Part shown: piece by piece, positions 23,897 to 32,709 of the stretch
Numbering within the stretch: position 1 is the first letter of the stretch
Layout of the letters: each line of letters opens with the position of its first letter
NCBI RefSeq assembly: GCF_000284515.1
Contig: NC_017668.1
Span: forward strand, 558,001 to 622,000
Source of the DNA: Halobacillus halophilus DSM 2266
Lineage (GTDB): Bacteria; Bacillota; Bacilli; Bacillales; Halobacillaceae
Direction of reading: 5' to 3'
DNA: 64,000 bases
The notes under the pieces: model-generated
Seen by the model: the letters and a program-made list of their open reading frames with translations, nothing else
What the model was told of the DNA's origin: nothing
Database searches by the model: none
Made by a program: the position numbers and the translations under genes

Positions 23897-24962
23897 AAGA
23901 AGCTTAACTCAGAAGCTGTGGGTGAAACTCACTATGGCCAATATAGCCATGCTTGCTGCGGTTGTTATCCTTACAGGCTTCACCCTCTATCGAACCGCTT
24001 GTTTCCTGGCTTCGAACGTAGCGGGCGTCGAGGGGCAGACCCAGACGTCCTTTAATTCCACCTTGTCGTCTTATGTGTGGATCATTACGCTGCTTCTTAT
24101 TATAGTAGGTGCCTTCTTCTATTCTGTCATAACGAAGCGAATGCTTGAGCCTGTAAATGAACTCTCGCGCGCCATTCAAACGATGAAAAAAGGGGAGTAT
24201 CCTACACAGTTGATACCCCGGTCCCAGGACGAAATCGGAGAATTGGTGCATCACGTGAATCATTTAAATTTCCTGCTTGAACAGCAGGAGAGCAGTAGAA
24301 ACCAAATGCTTCATGATCTCTCCCATGAACTCAGAACCCCTCTTTCGAATTTACAAGGTTATTTGGAAGCACTTAATAAAGGCGTAATTCAGGGTGATCA
24401 GGATATTTATAAGTCTTTGGCTGAAGAAACTGAACGGGTTACTCAGCTGGTTCAAGGACTGGATGAAGTGAAGAAATGGGGCAGGAACGATGAAGAACGT
24501 CCCATGACCAAACAGTATACAGTCATGGACAAGTTTATCCTGCAAATTGTCCAGCTATTCGAAATCGAATATGAGCGAAGGGGAATTGATTTAATCGTTC
24601 ATGCTTCTCCTGAAGTGATCATGATGAATCAGCAGGGTATCCAGCAAGTGGTAACCAACCTATTAAATAACGCTTTGCATTATTATCAAGGCCACTCCCC
24701 TGTAGAAGTAAAAGGAGAATCAGGGGGTTCGTTTTATACGTTAACCGTTTCAGGTCCCGGGCAACCTATTCCTACTAGCGATCAGAATAAAATTTTTGAA
24801 CGATTTTATCAGGTGGACCCTTCCCGTACACGTAACGACGGCGGATCTGGTCTTGGATTAGCGATCAGCAAGGAAATTGTGGAGAAGCACGGTGGGGAGA
24901 TATGGCTCGAGACAGACGGCACACGTCATTCGTTTCATGTACAACTGCCTTTAAACACATAA
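23883..24962 (+). CDS. Sensor histidine kinase, partner of the preceding regulator
   Basis: 359 residues, starting with TTG at 23883. Two membrane helices (about 15-38 and 63-85) bracket a very short outside loop of about 25 residues, then a HAMP linker, H-box 'HDLSHELRTPLSNLQGYLEAL' near 143, N-box 'VVTNLLNNALHYY' near 262, and G boxes 'FYQVDPSRTRNDGGSGLGLAISKEI' near 312. The small extracellular part makes an intramembrane or thiol signal more likely than a large ligand. A Cys lies at the end of the first helix. Confidence 0.85.
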   Translation: MFKIRRSLTQKLWVKLTMANIAMLAAVVILTGFTLYRTACFLASNVAGVEGQTQTSFNSTLSSYVWIITLLLIIVGAFFYSVITKRMLEPVNELSRAIQTMKKGEYPTQLIPRSQDEIGELVHHVNHLNFLLEQQESSRNQMLHDLSHELRTPLSNLQGYLEALNKGVIQGDQDIYKSLAEETERVTQLVQGLDEVKKWGRNDEERPMTKQYTVMDKFILQIVQLFEIEYERRGIDLIVHASPEVIMMNQQGIQQVVTNLLNNALHYYQGHSPVEVKGESGGSFYTLTVSGPGQPIPTSDQNKIFERFYQVDPSRTRNDGGSGLGLAISKEIVEKHGGEIWLETDGTRHSFHVQLPLNT

Positions 24963-24984
24963 TAGGAGAATAAGAGCGATAAGG

Positions 24985-25010
24985 AAAGCCCCTGGGTCTC
25001 AGGGGCTTTC
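24985..25010. terminator. Hairpin between the kinase and sodC genes
   Basis: AAAGCCCCTG pairs with CAGGGGCTTT. T runs are weak on both strands, but the position between converging genes fits a shared terminator. Confidence 0.6.
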
Positions 25011-25024
25011 GTAATGGACGGGCC

Positions 25025-25693
25025 TTATTTGCTGATTTCACCACATGCAATTCTTGCAACTGCATCTCCGGAAGGTTGCGATTCTTGATCATCAGCTCCT
25101 GCATGAATAACGAGAGCTGTTCCGCCTTCCTTCAGGAGGGAGCTCTCCTGGCCTTCTTCCAAAGTAACCCTTTCCGCCGTCAGTTCCTTCTGAATAGAAC
25201 CTTCTTCGGATACTTCAAGATTAGGAAGGTCTCCTGCATGGGGTCCGTCCTCCGATTCTGTACCATGACTCACGTTGGTCGGGTTAAAATGACCGCCTGC
25301 TGATTTAAAATCTGGTTCTTCGCACATGCCTTTTTCATGGATGTGGAATCCGTGGGTGCCCGGCGGAATATCTGATGCGCTGAAATCAATTTTTACAGCG
25401 CCATCAGCTTGTGTGAGTTCAGCTTTGCCCATCTCTCTGCCTTCCGTATTCATCATCTGTACAGAGATGGTTTTACTAGAGTCATTCTCTGACTGGGAGT
25501 CGCTGTTACTTTCAGATTCACTGTTTTCACTAGATTCGTTCTCCTCCTCGCTTTCTCCATTGCCGTCTGCATTCGTTTCGACGGATTCCTTTCCATCGTT
25601 TCCAGAATCTCTGGCACTGTCTTCATTTTCTGTGCATGCAGATAGAGCAAATACGGCTAAACCAATAATGAGTAAGGGAAGTAAACGCCTCAT
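25025..25693 (-). CDS. sodC: Cu/Zn superoxide dismutase lipoprotein (YojM/SodC type)
   Basis: 222 residues. Lipoprotein signal with lipobox 'LSACTE' (Cys near 20), then a strongly acidic Ser/Glu/Asn linker to about 72, then the SodC domain: metal ligands in 'GTHGFHIHEKGMC' near 113, 'GGHFNPTNVSHG' near 133 and 'GPHAGDLPNLEV' near 150, with a possible later His in 'ALVIHAGADD' near 195. It dismutates superoxide outside the membrane. Whether the full active-site Arg/His set is present was not checked in detail; B. subtilis YojM lacks some ligands. Confidence 0.85.
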   Translation of the reverse strand: MRRLLPLLIIGLAVFALSACTENEDSARDSGNDGKESVETNADGNGESEEENESSENSESESNSDSQSENDSSKTISVQMMNTEGREMGKAELTQADGAVKIDFSASDIPPGTHGFHIHEKGMCEEPDFKSAGGHFNPTNVSHGTESEDGPHAGDLPNLEVSEEGSIQKELTAERVTLEEGQESSLLKEGGTALVIHAGADDQESQPSGDAVARIACGEISK

Positions 25694-25794
25694 ATAATCT
25701 CTCCTTTAGGTATCGATTGATGGATCGGTTATTTTTGAAAACTGGGATGAAGCTGAACTGGAAAAAGCGTATTTCTTTTATTCAAACCATCTAG

Positions 25795-25825
25795 AAAAGC
25801 AGCAAGTGGTGGACTTGCTGCTTTT
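25795..25825 (-). terminator. Terminator of the alcohol dehydrogenase gene
   Basis: AAAAGCAGCAAGT pairs perfectly with ACTTGCTGCTTTT. It ends 5 bp before the gene's stop codon on the minus strand. Confidence 0.8.
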
Positions 25826-25829
25826 CATA

Positions 25830-26951
25830 TTATGGTTTAAGCACGACCTTGATGTTGTTGTCTGATTTTTTATCAAAAATATCATAAGCTTCAGGTGCAT
25901 CTTTTAGATCCATTTTGTGCGTAATGATGTCAGTAGGATCAAATTCGTTGTTTTCAATCATGTTATAAAGTTCCGGCATCAGGTGAATGACGGGAGCCTG
26001 TCCCATTTTCAAGGAAACGTTACGGCCGAACAAGTCTCCGATTGGGAAGTTATCCGCATTGATGCCATATACACCTGTTAATTGAATGGTTCCAAATTTC
26101 CGGACGGACTCGGAAGCTGTGATAATGGGGCTGATATTCTGGTCATTGCTGGGACCGTGATCGCTGGAAGCAACGGTACCGTCCATTCCTACACAGTCAA
26201 TGACCACATCGGCTCCCCCTTGGGTTGATTGATGGAGGAAACCACCGATTTCATCATGTTCTTCAAAGTTATACGTTTCAACATTGTTGGTACGCTTCGC
26301 ATGTTCAAGCCGGTGAGGAACATGATCGATGGAAATCACTCGCTTGGCTCCTTTTATCCAGGCGAATTTCTGAGCCATCAGACCGATGGGTCCAGCACCA
26401 AGAATAACTACGGTGTCATCTTGCTTCACACCGCTGTGTTCCACGCTCCAATAGGCGGTCGGTACGACATCGGACAAGAAGAGCACATTCTCATCTTCCA
26501 GTTCACTTGATTCTGGAACGACAAAGGAAGTGAAATCAGCGTAGGGAACGCGGAGATACTCGGCTTGGCCGCCGGGATAGTTCCCGAATTGCTCGGAGTA
26601 ACCAAATAGAGACCCATTATCGCTGTGCGGGTTAGAATTATCACACTGGCTTTCCATCTGATTATTACAATAGAAGCAGTCGCCGCAGCCTACGTTAAAT
26701 GGGATCACTACACGGTCCCCCTTTTTAACATTTTTCACTTCAGGCCCTACTTCTTCTACGATACCCATGGGTTCGTGTCCGATAATATAGTCTTCGGACA
26801 GGGAAATTCCGTTTTTATAAAGGTGTAAATCTGAACCGCATATACCTGTTACGGTTATACGGACGATCATATCATCGCCTCTTTGAATTTTAGGAGCTTC
26901 AACGTTTTTTACTTCAACATGGTCTTTTCCTTGATAGGTCAGTGCTTGCAT
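25830..26951 (-). CDS. Zinc-dependent alcohol dehydrogenase (formaldehyde/threonine dehydrogenase-like group)
   Basis: 373 residues. Catalytic zinc ligands Cys in 'GICGSDLHLY' near 38 and His-Glu in 'IIGHEPMGIVEEVG' near 60; structural zinc cysteines in 'NVGCGDCFYCNNQMESQC' near 92. NAD-binding 'VVILGAGPIGLMAQKFAWIKGAKRVISIDH' near 180. The insertion around 'SDHGPSNDQNISPI' is typical of the glutathione-independent formaldehyde dehydrogenase subgroup. It oxidises an alcohol or aldehyde adduct with NAD+; substrate not readable. Monocistronic. Confidence 0.85.
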   Translation of the reverse strand: MQALTYQGKDHVEVKNVEAPKIQRGDDMIVRITVTGICGSDLHLYKNGISLSEDYIIGHEPMGIVEEVGPEVKNVKKGDRVVIPFNVGCGDCFYCNNQMESQCDNSNPHSDNGSLFGYSEQFGNYPGGQAEYLRVPYADFTSFVVPESSELEDENVLFLSDVVPTAYWSVEHSGVKQDDTVVILGAGPIGLMAQKFAWIKGAKRVISIDHVPHRLEHAKRTNNVETYNFEEHDEIGGFLHQSTQGGADVVIDCVGMDGTVASSDHGPSNDQNISPIITASESVRKFGTIQLTGVYGINADNFPIGDLFGRNVSLKMGQAPVIHLMPELYNMIENNEFDPTDIITHKMDLKDAPEAYDIFDKKSDNNIKVVLKP

Positions 26952-27225
26952 GGAACGTCACGCCTTTCATTGGAATAGATTACTTCTTATATACGTTCAC
27001 TATGCCAATGGGTTTGAAACTATAAAAAGGATAATATGGTATATTTTGCCTAATATTTACTTCTTCTATTATCAGATTGTAGTTAGGTGAATAAGGTGTA
27101 AATGACTCATGAAAAACGCTTGTTTTTACGTTTCATTCCTTAAAACTTCTTGAAATAAGGGCAGGCAGACAAGCTTCGCGTTATAGTATACATACAGGTT
27201 GTAGAGAAAAGGGGAGGTAACGATC

Positions 27226-27981
27226 GTGTCAAAAGAAATTCTAAAACAAAATAAGGTAAGCTGGGATATTGTTGCGCCACATTTTAACGGCGTGGATGCT
27301 TTGCCAAACTATGGACCATTCGCTCAAACCGAAGAAGAATTACAGCTTTTCGAAGATATTCAAGGTAAAAAAGTGCTTGAAATTGGTTATGGTAGCGGTC
27401 ATTCCTTGCGTTATATGGATTCTAAAGGGGCGAGTGAACTGTGGGGCGTCGATTTATCCAATACGCAACAGGAAGCGGCCACTCAACTACTACAAGGGTT
27501 AAAGCCTCATTTATTCTGCGGAGCGATGGAAACAGATGTCGGACTGCCTAGGGAGTATTTTGATTATGTGTACTCGGTTTATGCGATCGGGTGGACGACA
27601 GATTTACAGGCAACCTTTGATCTCATTTATTCCTATTTAAAAAAAGGCGGGACCTTTATATTCAGCTGGGACCATCCTTTATATGCCCATGTGACTAGTG
27701 AAGATGGAACATTGCGCTTGAAGGGGAGCTACCAGGAGGAAGGGGCTAAAGTCATGAAAAATTTTAAAGGGGAAGAGGTGGATATGATGATCCATAAGCG
27801 GAAGATATCTACTTATATGAATCAGTTAATTCACTCGGGATTTCGAATAGAGGAAGTTATAGAAAGTGAGCCTGGACAGAGCTACGATGGAATAGAAGCA
27901 GAAGTGTCCGATCGCTATTATTCATTGTACAAAGCCCGGAAGTTTCCGGCGACTATGATTATAAAAGCAGGTAAACGCTAG
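27226..27981 (+). CDS. Class I SAM-dependent methyltransferase
   Basis: 251 residues, starting with GTG after a strong GGGGAGG. Motif I 'KVLEIGYGSGHSLRYM' near residue 46, followed by 'WGVDLSNTQ' near 74 and 'FDYVYSVYAIGWTTDL' near 110, define the SAM-binding Rossmann fold. The substrate is unknown; small-molecule methylation is most usual for this group. The FosB-like gene begins 37 bp after its stop, so the two are probably co-transcribed. Confidence 0.82.
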   Translation: MSKEILKQNKVSWDIVAPHFNGVDALPNYGPFAQTEEELQLFEDIQGKKVLEIGYGSGHSLRYMDSKGASELWGVDLSNTQQEAATQLLQGLKPHLFCGAMETDVGLPREYFDYVYSVYAIGWTTDLQATFDLIYSYLKKGGTFIFSWDHPLYAHVTSEDGTLRLKGSYQEEGAKVMKNFKGEEVDMMIHKRKISTYMNQLIHSGFRIEEVIESEPGQSYDGIEAEVSDRYYSLYKARKFPATMIIKAGKR

Positions 27982-28018
27982 GCTGAAAGCTGCAGATAAC
28001 CTAGAAGGAGTTGAATTT

Positions 28019-28447
28019 ATGTCCATTCAAGGATTAAATCACTTTCTATTTTCCGTATCCGATTTACATAAATCGATTCAGTTTTACCGTGAGGTGTTTG
28101 AGGCAGAGTTATTGGTGAAAGGCGAGAACACGGCATATTTTGATTTGAATGGGATGTGGCTGGCACTTAACGTGGAGAAGAATATTCCCCGCCATGAAAT
28201 CAGTCAGTCTTATACTCATATCGCCTTTTCTATTGAACCTTCTGAATATGAAGCGATTTATAACAAACTTGAGGCGTTGAATGTAAATATCCTTTCTGGA
28301 CGGCCGCGCAGTGAACATGATAAACAGTCAATTTATTTCACTGACCCGGATGGTCACAAGTTTGAGTTTCATACAGGTACTTTGGAAGACAGGCTAAACT
28401 ATTATAAACAAGAAAAACCACATATGGAATTCTATGACCGGTCATAA
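28019..28447 (+). CDS. fosB: FosB-like metallothiol transferase (fosfomycin resistance)
   Basis: 142 residues, the size of FosB. Metal ligands: His in 'GLNHFLFSV' at residue 7, His in 'SYTHIAFSI' near 66 and Glu in 'GHKFEFHTG' near 115. 'AYFDLNGMWLALNVE' and 'SIYFTDPDGHKFEFHTGTLEDRLNYYK' are highly FosB-like. It opens the epoxide of fosfomycin with bacillithiol or cysteine in the cytoplasm. An intrinsic chromosomal gene, with no sign of recent transfer except the repeat material downstream. Confidence 0.88.
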   Translation: MSIQGLNHFLFSVSDLHKSIQFYREVFEAELLVKGENTAYFDLNGMWLALNVEKNIPRHEISQSYTHIAFSIEPSEYEAIYNKLEALNVNILSGRPRSEHDKQSIYFTDPDGHKFEFHTGTLEDRLNYYKQEKPHMEFYDRS

Positions 28448-28450
28448 ATC

Positions 28451-28487
28451 TCATCCTAATATTTCCACCTCAGGTCATCTATATAAA
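28451..28487 (+). repeat. Single 24-bp repeat unit, same as at 21096
   Basis: 28451-28474 begins TCATCCTAATATTTCC and ends CACCTCAGG, followed by a partial TCATCTATATAAAG. It matches the 21096-21119 unit at almost every position, again directly after a VOC-family gene. Confidence 0.65.
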
Positions 28488-28556
28488 GTAATTTTGTGTA
28501 GGTTTTAATTTAATTACTGCTCTGTTATAGTTTATTGTTCATTTTTCATAAGGCTT

Positions 28557-29337
28557 ATTACGCAATAGGGCCGAATTGTGGAAGACTCAGCTTCGAGATA
28601 AATTGGGCCCGTTACGCTGTGAGGAGGGGGCTGGTGGGGAAATAACTCGCTTTCCTATGGCCCTACACGACGTGGGGTCGATCGACGATGCCACAGGAAG
28701 TGGCGATTTTAGTCGATCCACCTTTTTACCAGGATCTTCCTCGCTCGTTTCACTCCCTGCGGGATCTCACCTGATTCCTTCTCCCGTTCTTACACTTCAT
28801 AAGGAGGGAGTAATACATCAATGCCTAAACGTCATAGAGTGCTATCCAGCTCCAGCACCTAGCGTCTAGTGAGACTTCCCTCACTTCTGTACGATAAGGC
28901 AACATCGAATCGCTCCGCTCTTCGTGTTTTCTTTATCTCCGCCAGTTCAGTCCAGTCCATACGCCGCTGACCAAGGTGCTTCCGCTTTCATCCAGGGAGT
29001 CTCGCCATTTCCCCACCAACCCAGCTTTATTAGGAAGAACGGCCCCTTCGGAAAAAGAGAATTCTGTTCTCCTTAACCTGGCTGGAATGCTTATATAACA
29101 GGCTCTATCCCATAGTTTCAGCCTGATAAAAGGATAAAGCGGTTTCGATCTTCTGATTTGGCAAAGTCCGGAGGGGGATGATGTAGACTCCTGTGGGATG
29201 AAAATGACAGGGGAGACCCCGTAAGGCGAAGCCTGAGGAGGCTCCGCGCATTCCCACGGAAAGCGAAATCATCCCCCAAAGGACTGTCCTCTCAGCCTAA
29301 ATATCTCGAAACTGAGTCTTACAGAAATGGGAGCTTT
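28557..29337 (+). mobile_element. Dispersed inverted-repeat element, copy 2 (enlarged by nested inserts)
   Basis: Left inverted repeat 28579-28600 (GGAAGACTCAGCTTCGAGAT) and right 29302-29323 (ATCTCGAAACTGAGTCTT). Module A starts at 28630 and resumes to about 29031; module B is about 29170-29284. Module A is split by two inserts: one at about 28658-28730 (the GTCGATCGACG...GCCACAGG sequence also seen in copies 3 and 4) and one at about 28787-28994. The outer tips are swapped relative to copy 1: GGGCCG is on the left and GGGAGCTT on the right. Confidence 0.72.
28787..28994 (+). repeat. Second repeat family nested inside element copy 2
   Basis: It interrupts the module-A sequence CTTCTCCC^GGGAGTCTCG found uninterrupted in copies 1, 3 and 4. 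The core 28839-28989 (GCTATCCAGCTCCAGC ... ACCAAGGTGCTTCCGC) resembles an intergenic repeat that recurs in Bacillus-group genomes; that recognition is from memory. It contains no gene. Confidence 0.55.
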
Positions 29338-29392
29338 ACCTTAATAACAACACGGAAGGTTAACAGAGCCTTAATTAAAGAGAGATAAAATA

Positions 29393-29417
29393 AAAAACCC
29401 GTCCGATGGCGGGTTTT
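29393..29417 (-). terminator. Terminator of the Nramp-like gene
   Basis: AAAAACCCG pairs with CGGGTTTTT and lies just beyond the stop codon on the minus strand. Confidence 0.8.
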
Positions 29418-29422
29418 TGGGT

Positions 29423-30634
29423 TTAGAAAATACCAAACGACATAAGGGATAAGGTTACAGTAATGATGAAGATCAGCCAGCCTACTATATTGATCCAGAT
29501 TGGATTGACGTATTGGTGCAGTGTTTTTCGATTATTCATGGCGAACATTAAGAATAAAACAATAATCGGCAGAATCAATCCATTCGCATATTGAGAAAAA
29601 ACAATCAGTTGAATAGGATCATACCCAAGGCTTGAAAAGATTACACCTACGAGCAGCACGACCATCCAAACCACACGGAATTTCGCTGAACGAAGATTCT
29701 TTTCCCATCCCAGCGCTCCGGCTGTGGCATAGGCAGCAGCCAGAGGAGCTGTCATGGAGGAAGAAATTCCAGCAGCAAAAATCCCTATGGCAAAGACGTA
29801 TTTAGCCCATGAACCAAGCAGCGGCTGTAACTGTTCTGCCATGGAGGAAGGATCCTGAATGGACGTTCCTAAAGGAAAAGCAGCAGCTGCTGTAATGATA
29901 ATGGAAACGGATATAATTCCGCATATTGCCATAGTCAAAAGAACATCGAAGCGGCTGTCGCTTAGTTGTTCTTCCCCTTTAAATCGTTCCTGGACGGTAG
30001 AGGATTGCAAGAACAGAGTGTAGGGGACAATGGTGGTCCCTATTAAAGAAATGACATACAATGTATTTCCGGATGAAACCTTAGGAACGAATCCTTTTGT
30101 GAATATGGCAGAGAGGTCAGGCTGAACTACGATAGCCGTGATCACAAAGCTTAGTGTCATTATTAAAATAAGTCCTACAAAGACTCGTTCAATCACCTTA
30201 TATTGGCCAATCCATAAGAGAATTCCGGCAAGGACTCCAATTATAACAGCAACCAATTTAGTAGGAAGTCCGGTGATGGCTACCATCCCGAGGGCTCCGC
30301 CCACGATATTACCAGCTTCATAGGCTGCACTTCCAATCACGATGGCAGAAATAATTAATAAAATCGCGATCCATTTTAATACAGGATTGGAAAACTGTTC
30401 TCTTAAAATTGTACTTAAATCCTTACGAGTAATTACTCCAAGTCTGGTTACCATCTCTTGGAGAAACATGGTGGCTATAACGGAAAAAACGAGCGCCCAG
30501 ATAAGAGCGTAACCAAATTCTGCTCCAACATTACTGGCTGTGGTGACCGTTCCTGGTCCAATGATGGCTGCAGCCACAATAGCGCCTGGTCCGACATTTT
30601 TCAGCCGTCTTTTAAAGGTGCTGTCTTTAGGCAT
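29423..30634 (-). CDS. Nramp-related transporter with non-canonical metal-site motifs
   Basis: 403 residues with about eleven membrane helices. It has the family outline ('VGPGAIVAAAIIGPGTVTTASNVGAEFGYALIWAL' at the start, internal pseudo-symmetry). The TM1 'DPGN' metal motif is replaced by 'GPGT' (near residue 27), and the TM6 'MPHN' motif by 'IVPYT' (near 205). Classical MntH imports Mn2+ with proton; with those ligands changed, the substrate may be a different cation such as Mg2+ or something else. Monocistronic, with GAGAGGG before the ATG. No Mn- or Fe-type operator was recognised. Confidence 0.75.
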   Translation of the reverse strand: MPKDSTFKRRLKNVGPGAIVAAAIIGPGTVTTASNVGAEFGYALIWALVFSVIATMFLQEMVTRLGVITRKDLSTILREQFSNPVLKWIAILLIISAIVIGSAAYEAGNIVGGALGMVAITGLPTKLVAVIIGVLAGILLWIGQYKVIERVFVGLILIMTLSFVITAIVVQPDLSAIFTKGFVPKVSSGNTLYVISLIGTTIVPYTLFLQSSTVQERFKGEEQLSDSRFDVLLTMAICGIISVSIIITAAAAFPLGTSIQDPSSMAEQLQPLLGSWAKYVFAIGIFAAGISSSMTAPLAAAYATAGALGWEKNLRSAKFRVVWMVVLLVGVIFSSLGYDPIQLIVFSQYANGLILPIIVLFLMFAMNNRKTLHQYVNPIWINIVGWLIFIITVTLSLMSFGIF

Positions 30635-30806
30635 AACGTTCCCTCTCTTTCTATTTGTTTAAATAGGAAGTGGTGAAGCTTGAAAGACTGCTTCGGCTAG
30701 GTCCGATAATATGTACAAGGAATTCATTACATTACCGGCGAAATGTTTTAATTTTTTAACAATTCCCTTTATGATCCTCCGTTAATCGTTTTATTTATAA
30801 TGCCAA

Positions 30807-32288
30807 TCAGTTGTTATAGGTACCCTGAAGACTTGGATAAAGCTTGAGGTAACGCCCGTATTGGGATCTATAAGTCTCCTGGTTTTCTTGTGCAGGTGTG
30901 AAAACTTCGGCTCCCTGGGGATCGATATATTTTTCAGTAAATTCCGCGTAATCTTCGACCCAGCCCATCCCGATAAAAGCAGTCGAGGCAGCTCCAAGTA
31001 CAGTGGAGTATTCGCTTTCATTTGGAACTCTGATCGGTCTATTTAAAATAGTAGCGAGTGTTTGAGTCCAGACACGGCTTCTGGTTCCACCTCCTATGAT
31101 CGTTATCATTCCCTCTTGTTTTTCAGAGAGGGATTCAATAACCTGACAGCAGGAAAAGCATAATCCTTCTACTACCGCACGTGCGAAATCGGATTTCTGG
31201 ACAGCTGGGTTCAGCCCAACGAAGGCACCTGAAGCTTCTGGATCCATAACCGGAAACCGTTCTCCGTGCAGATAAGGTAAAAAGAGAACGCCATTTGCAC
31301 CCGCTTGCGAGGCAGCGGCCAATTTTTCAAAATATTCGTAAGGTGATTCACTCTGGTCCCCCCAAGTATGGACGGCCCACTGATAAACGTTTCCGGCGTT
31401 CAACAGCGGGGCGATGGAAATGTTGGTTCCTTCCGGCAGGTGCGAAAGGGTAAATACGCCGTCTATTTTATTTGCACTCTTTTTTGTAGGAGCAGCTGCC
31501 CAGCCCGTAGTTCCCAAGTATAAATACAAATCACCTTCGTGAAGAGCGCCTGCCCCGAGTGTGGCGGCACCTGCATCCCCGCTGCCGCACAAGACAGGAG
31601 TGTCCACAGAAAATCCTGTCCATTGAGAGACTTTATCCGTTATCTTTCCTGCTTCTTGTTCAGGTTCAAGGAGACGCGGAATCTTACTGGCATCTATTGA
31701 AAAATCGGAAAGAAGTTCTTCGCTCCACCTCCGCTCATGTAGATCCATTAGACCTGAAGTTGCTGCGGTTACAGGGTCGGTCACTGCTTTATTTGTCAAC
31801 TTATAGATGAGATAATCCTTCGCGCTGAATACGAAGGCTTTCGCATATTGGTATTGAGCTGGCTGATGCTTATTCATCCATAATAATTTCGCAAGAGGAG
31901 TAGAAGAGCGGATCGAATTCCCTGTTATATTTGAAAGGAAAGGCTTCTTTGATTGGATATATTGTGCTTCTTTATCTGCTCTTGTATCTGAATAAAGAAT
32001 GGCTGTAGAAGTAGTTCCAGAAGCATCTAGCGGAATAACATCTTCCATTTGGCCGCTAAACGTAATTGCCCTGATGGCCTCTACTCGTTCGGGAGTGGTG
32101 TCCTGCCAAATTGATAGGATAGTTTGAAGCGCCTGCCACCATTGTTCCGGCTGTTGTTCAACTTCCCCGTTCGGACCATATTTCGTTTCAATTTCTATCG
32201 ACTGTTCACTCGCCCGGTGCCCCTGTCTATCTAAAAGAATTCCTTTTAGAGCAGATGTTCCCAGGTCGAATGCTGCTATGTATGTCAT
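30807..32288 (-). CDS. FGGY-family sugar kinase (gluconokinase/xylulokinase-like)
   Basis: 493 residues. N-terminal ATP-fold block 'AAFDLGTSALKGILLD' near 4, 'AITFSGQMEDVIPLD' near 74, 'LCGSGDAGAATLGAGAL' near 230 with the catalytic Asp, and 'GGGTRSRVWTQTLATILNRPI' near 395. It phosphorylates a sugar or sugar acid with ATP. No transporter or dehydrogenase accompanies it, so the substrate is not defined; overall it looks closest to gluconate or xylulose kinases. GGAGGG lies before the ATG. Confidence 0.85.
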   Translation of the reverse strand: MTYIAAFDLGTSALKGILLDRQGHRASEQSIEIETKYGPNGEVEQQPEQWWQALQTILSIWQDTTPERVEAIRAITFSGQMEDVIPLDASGTTSTAILYSDTRADKEAQYIQSKKPFLSNITGNSIRSSTPLAKLLWMNKHQPAQYQYAKAFVFSAKDYLIYKLTNKAVTDPVTAATSGLMDLHERRWSEELLSDFSIDASKIPRLLEPEQEAGKITDKVSQWTGFSVDTPVLCGSGDAGAATLGAGALHEGDLYLYLGTTGWAAAPTKKSANKIDGVFTLSHLPEGTNISIAPLLNAGNVYQWAVHTWGDQSESPYEYFEKLAAASQAGANGVLFLPYLHGERFPVMDPEASGAFVGLNPAVQKSDFARAVVEGLCFSCCQVIESLSEKQEGMITIIGGGTRSRVWTQTLATILNRPIRVPNESEYSTVLGAASTAFIGMGWVEDYAEFTEKYIDPQGAEVFTPAQENQETYRSQYGRYLKLYPSLQGTYNN

Positions 32289-32460
32289 TCTGATCCCTCC
32301 AGCTTGAATAGTGAATCCTTATTTCTTCAAATTGTACACGATTCAATCCATATAATGAACGTAAGATTAAGAGATGATAGAAATGATAGGCTCGTTTATT
32401 CCAGCAATTTATTATGAGAAAGACCAGCTTTAAAAGGGGTGAAAAAAGATCTGTATTTAT

Positions 32461-32672
32461 TTGTAAAAAGATAGGCATAGAGGTATATTTATGTTATCTT
32501 TAATTCAAGCCATCTTAATTAAAGAGAAATTATAAAAAAGAGACGATGGTTTGTATAGGTATAGGATTAGGTGGTGAAGCTCTGGTCCATTGGCCAGGGC
32601 ATTCAGTGGCAGTAATAGTCACATTGAGTAAAAAAGTGGGAATCCTCATCATGGATTTCCACTTTTTTATTT
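32461..32672 (+). ncRNA. Candidate small RNA or leader transcript
   Basis: TTGTAA (32461-32466) and TATATT (32484-32489) are 17 bp apart. A strong intrinsic terminator (AAAAAAGTGGGAATCC pairing with GGATTTCCACTTTTTT) ends at 32672. The roughly 180-nt interval contains a hairpin around CTCTGGTCCATTGGCCAGGG and only very short frames, the first being 13 codons after AGAGG. No neighbouring gene uses this terminator: the kinase gene points away. Predicted from promoter and terminator only. Confidence 0.45.
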
Positions 32673-32709
32673 TTTACTAATTTTAGTCAACCTGAGGCTT
32701 ATTGCAGAT

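Noticed and set aside
32538-32680. 44-codon plus-strand frame through the candidate small RNA
   Set aside because: It reads through the intrinsic terminator and has no convincing ribosome binding site, so a non-coding RNA is preferred.
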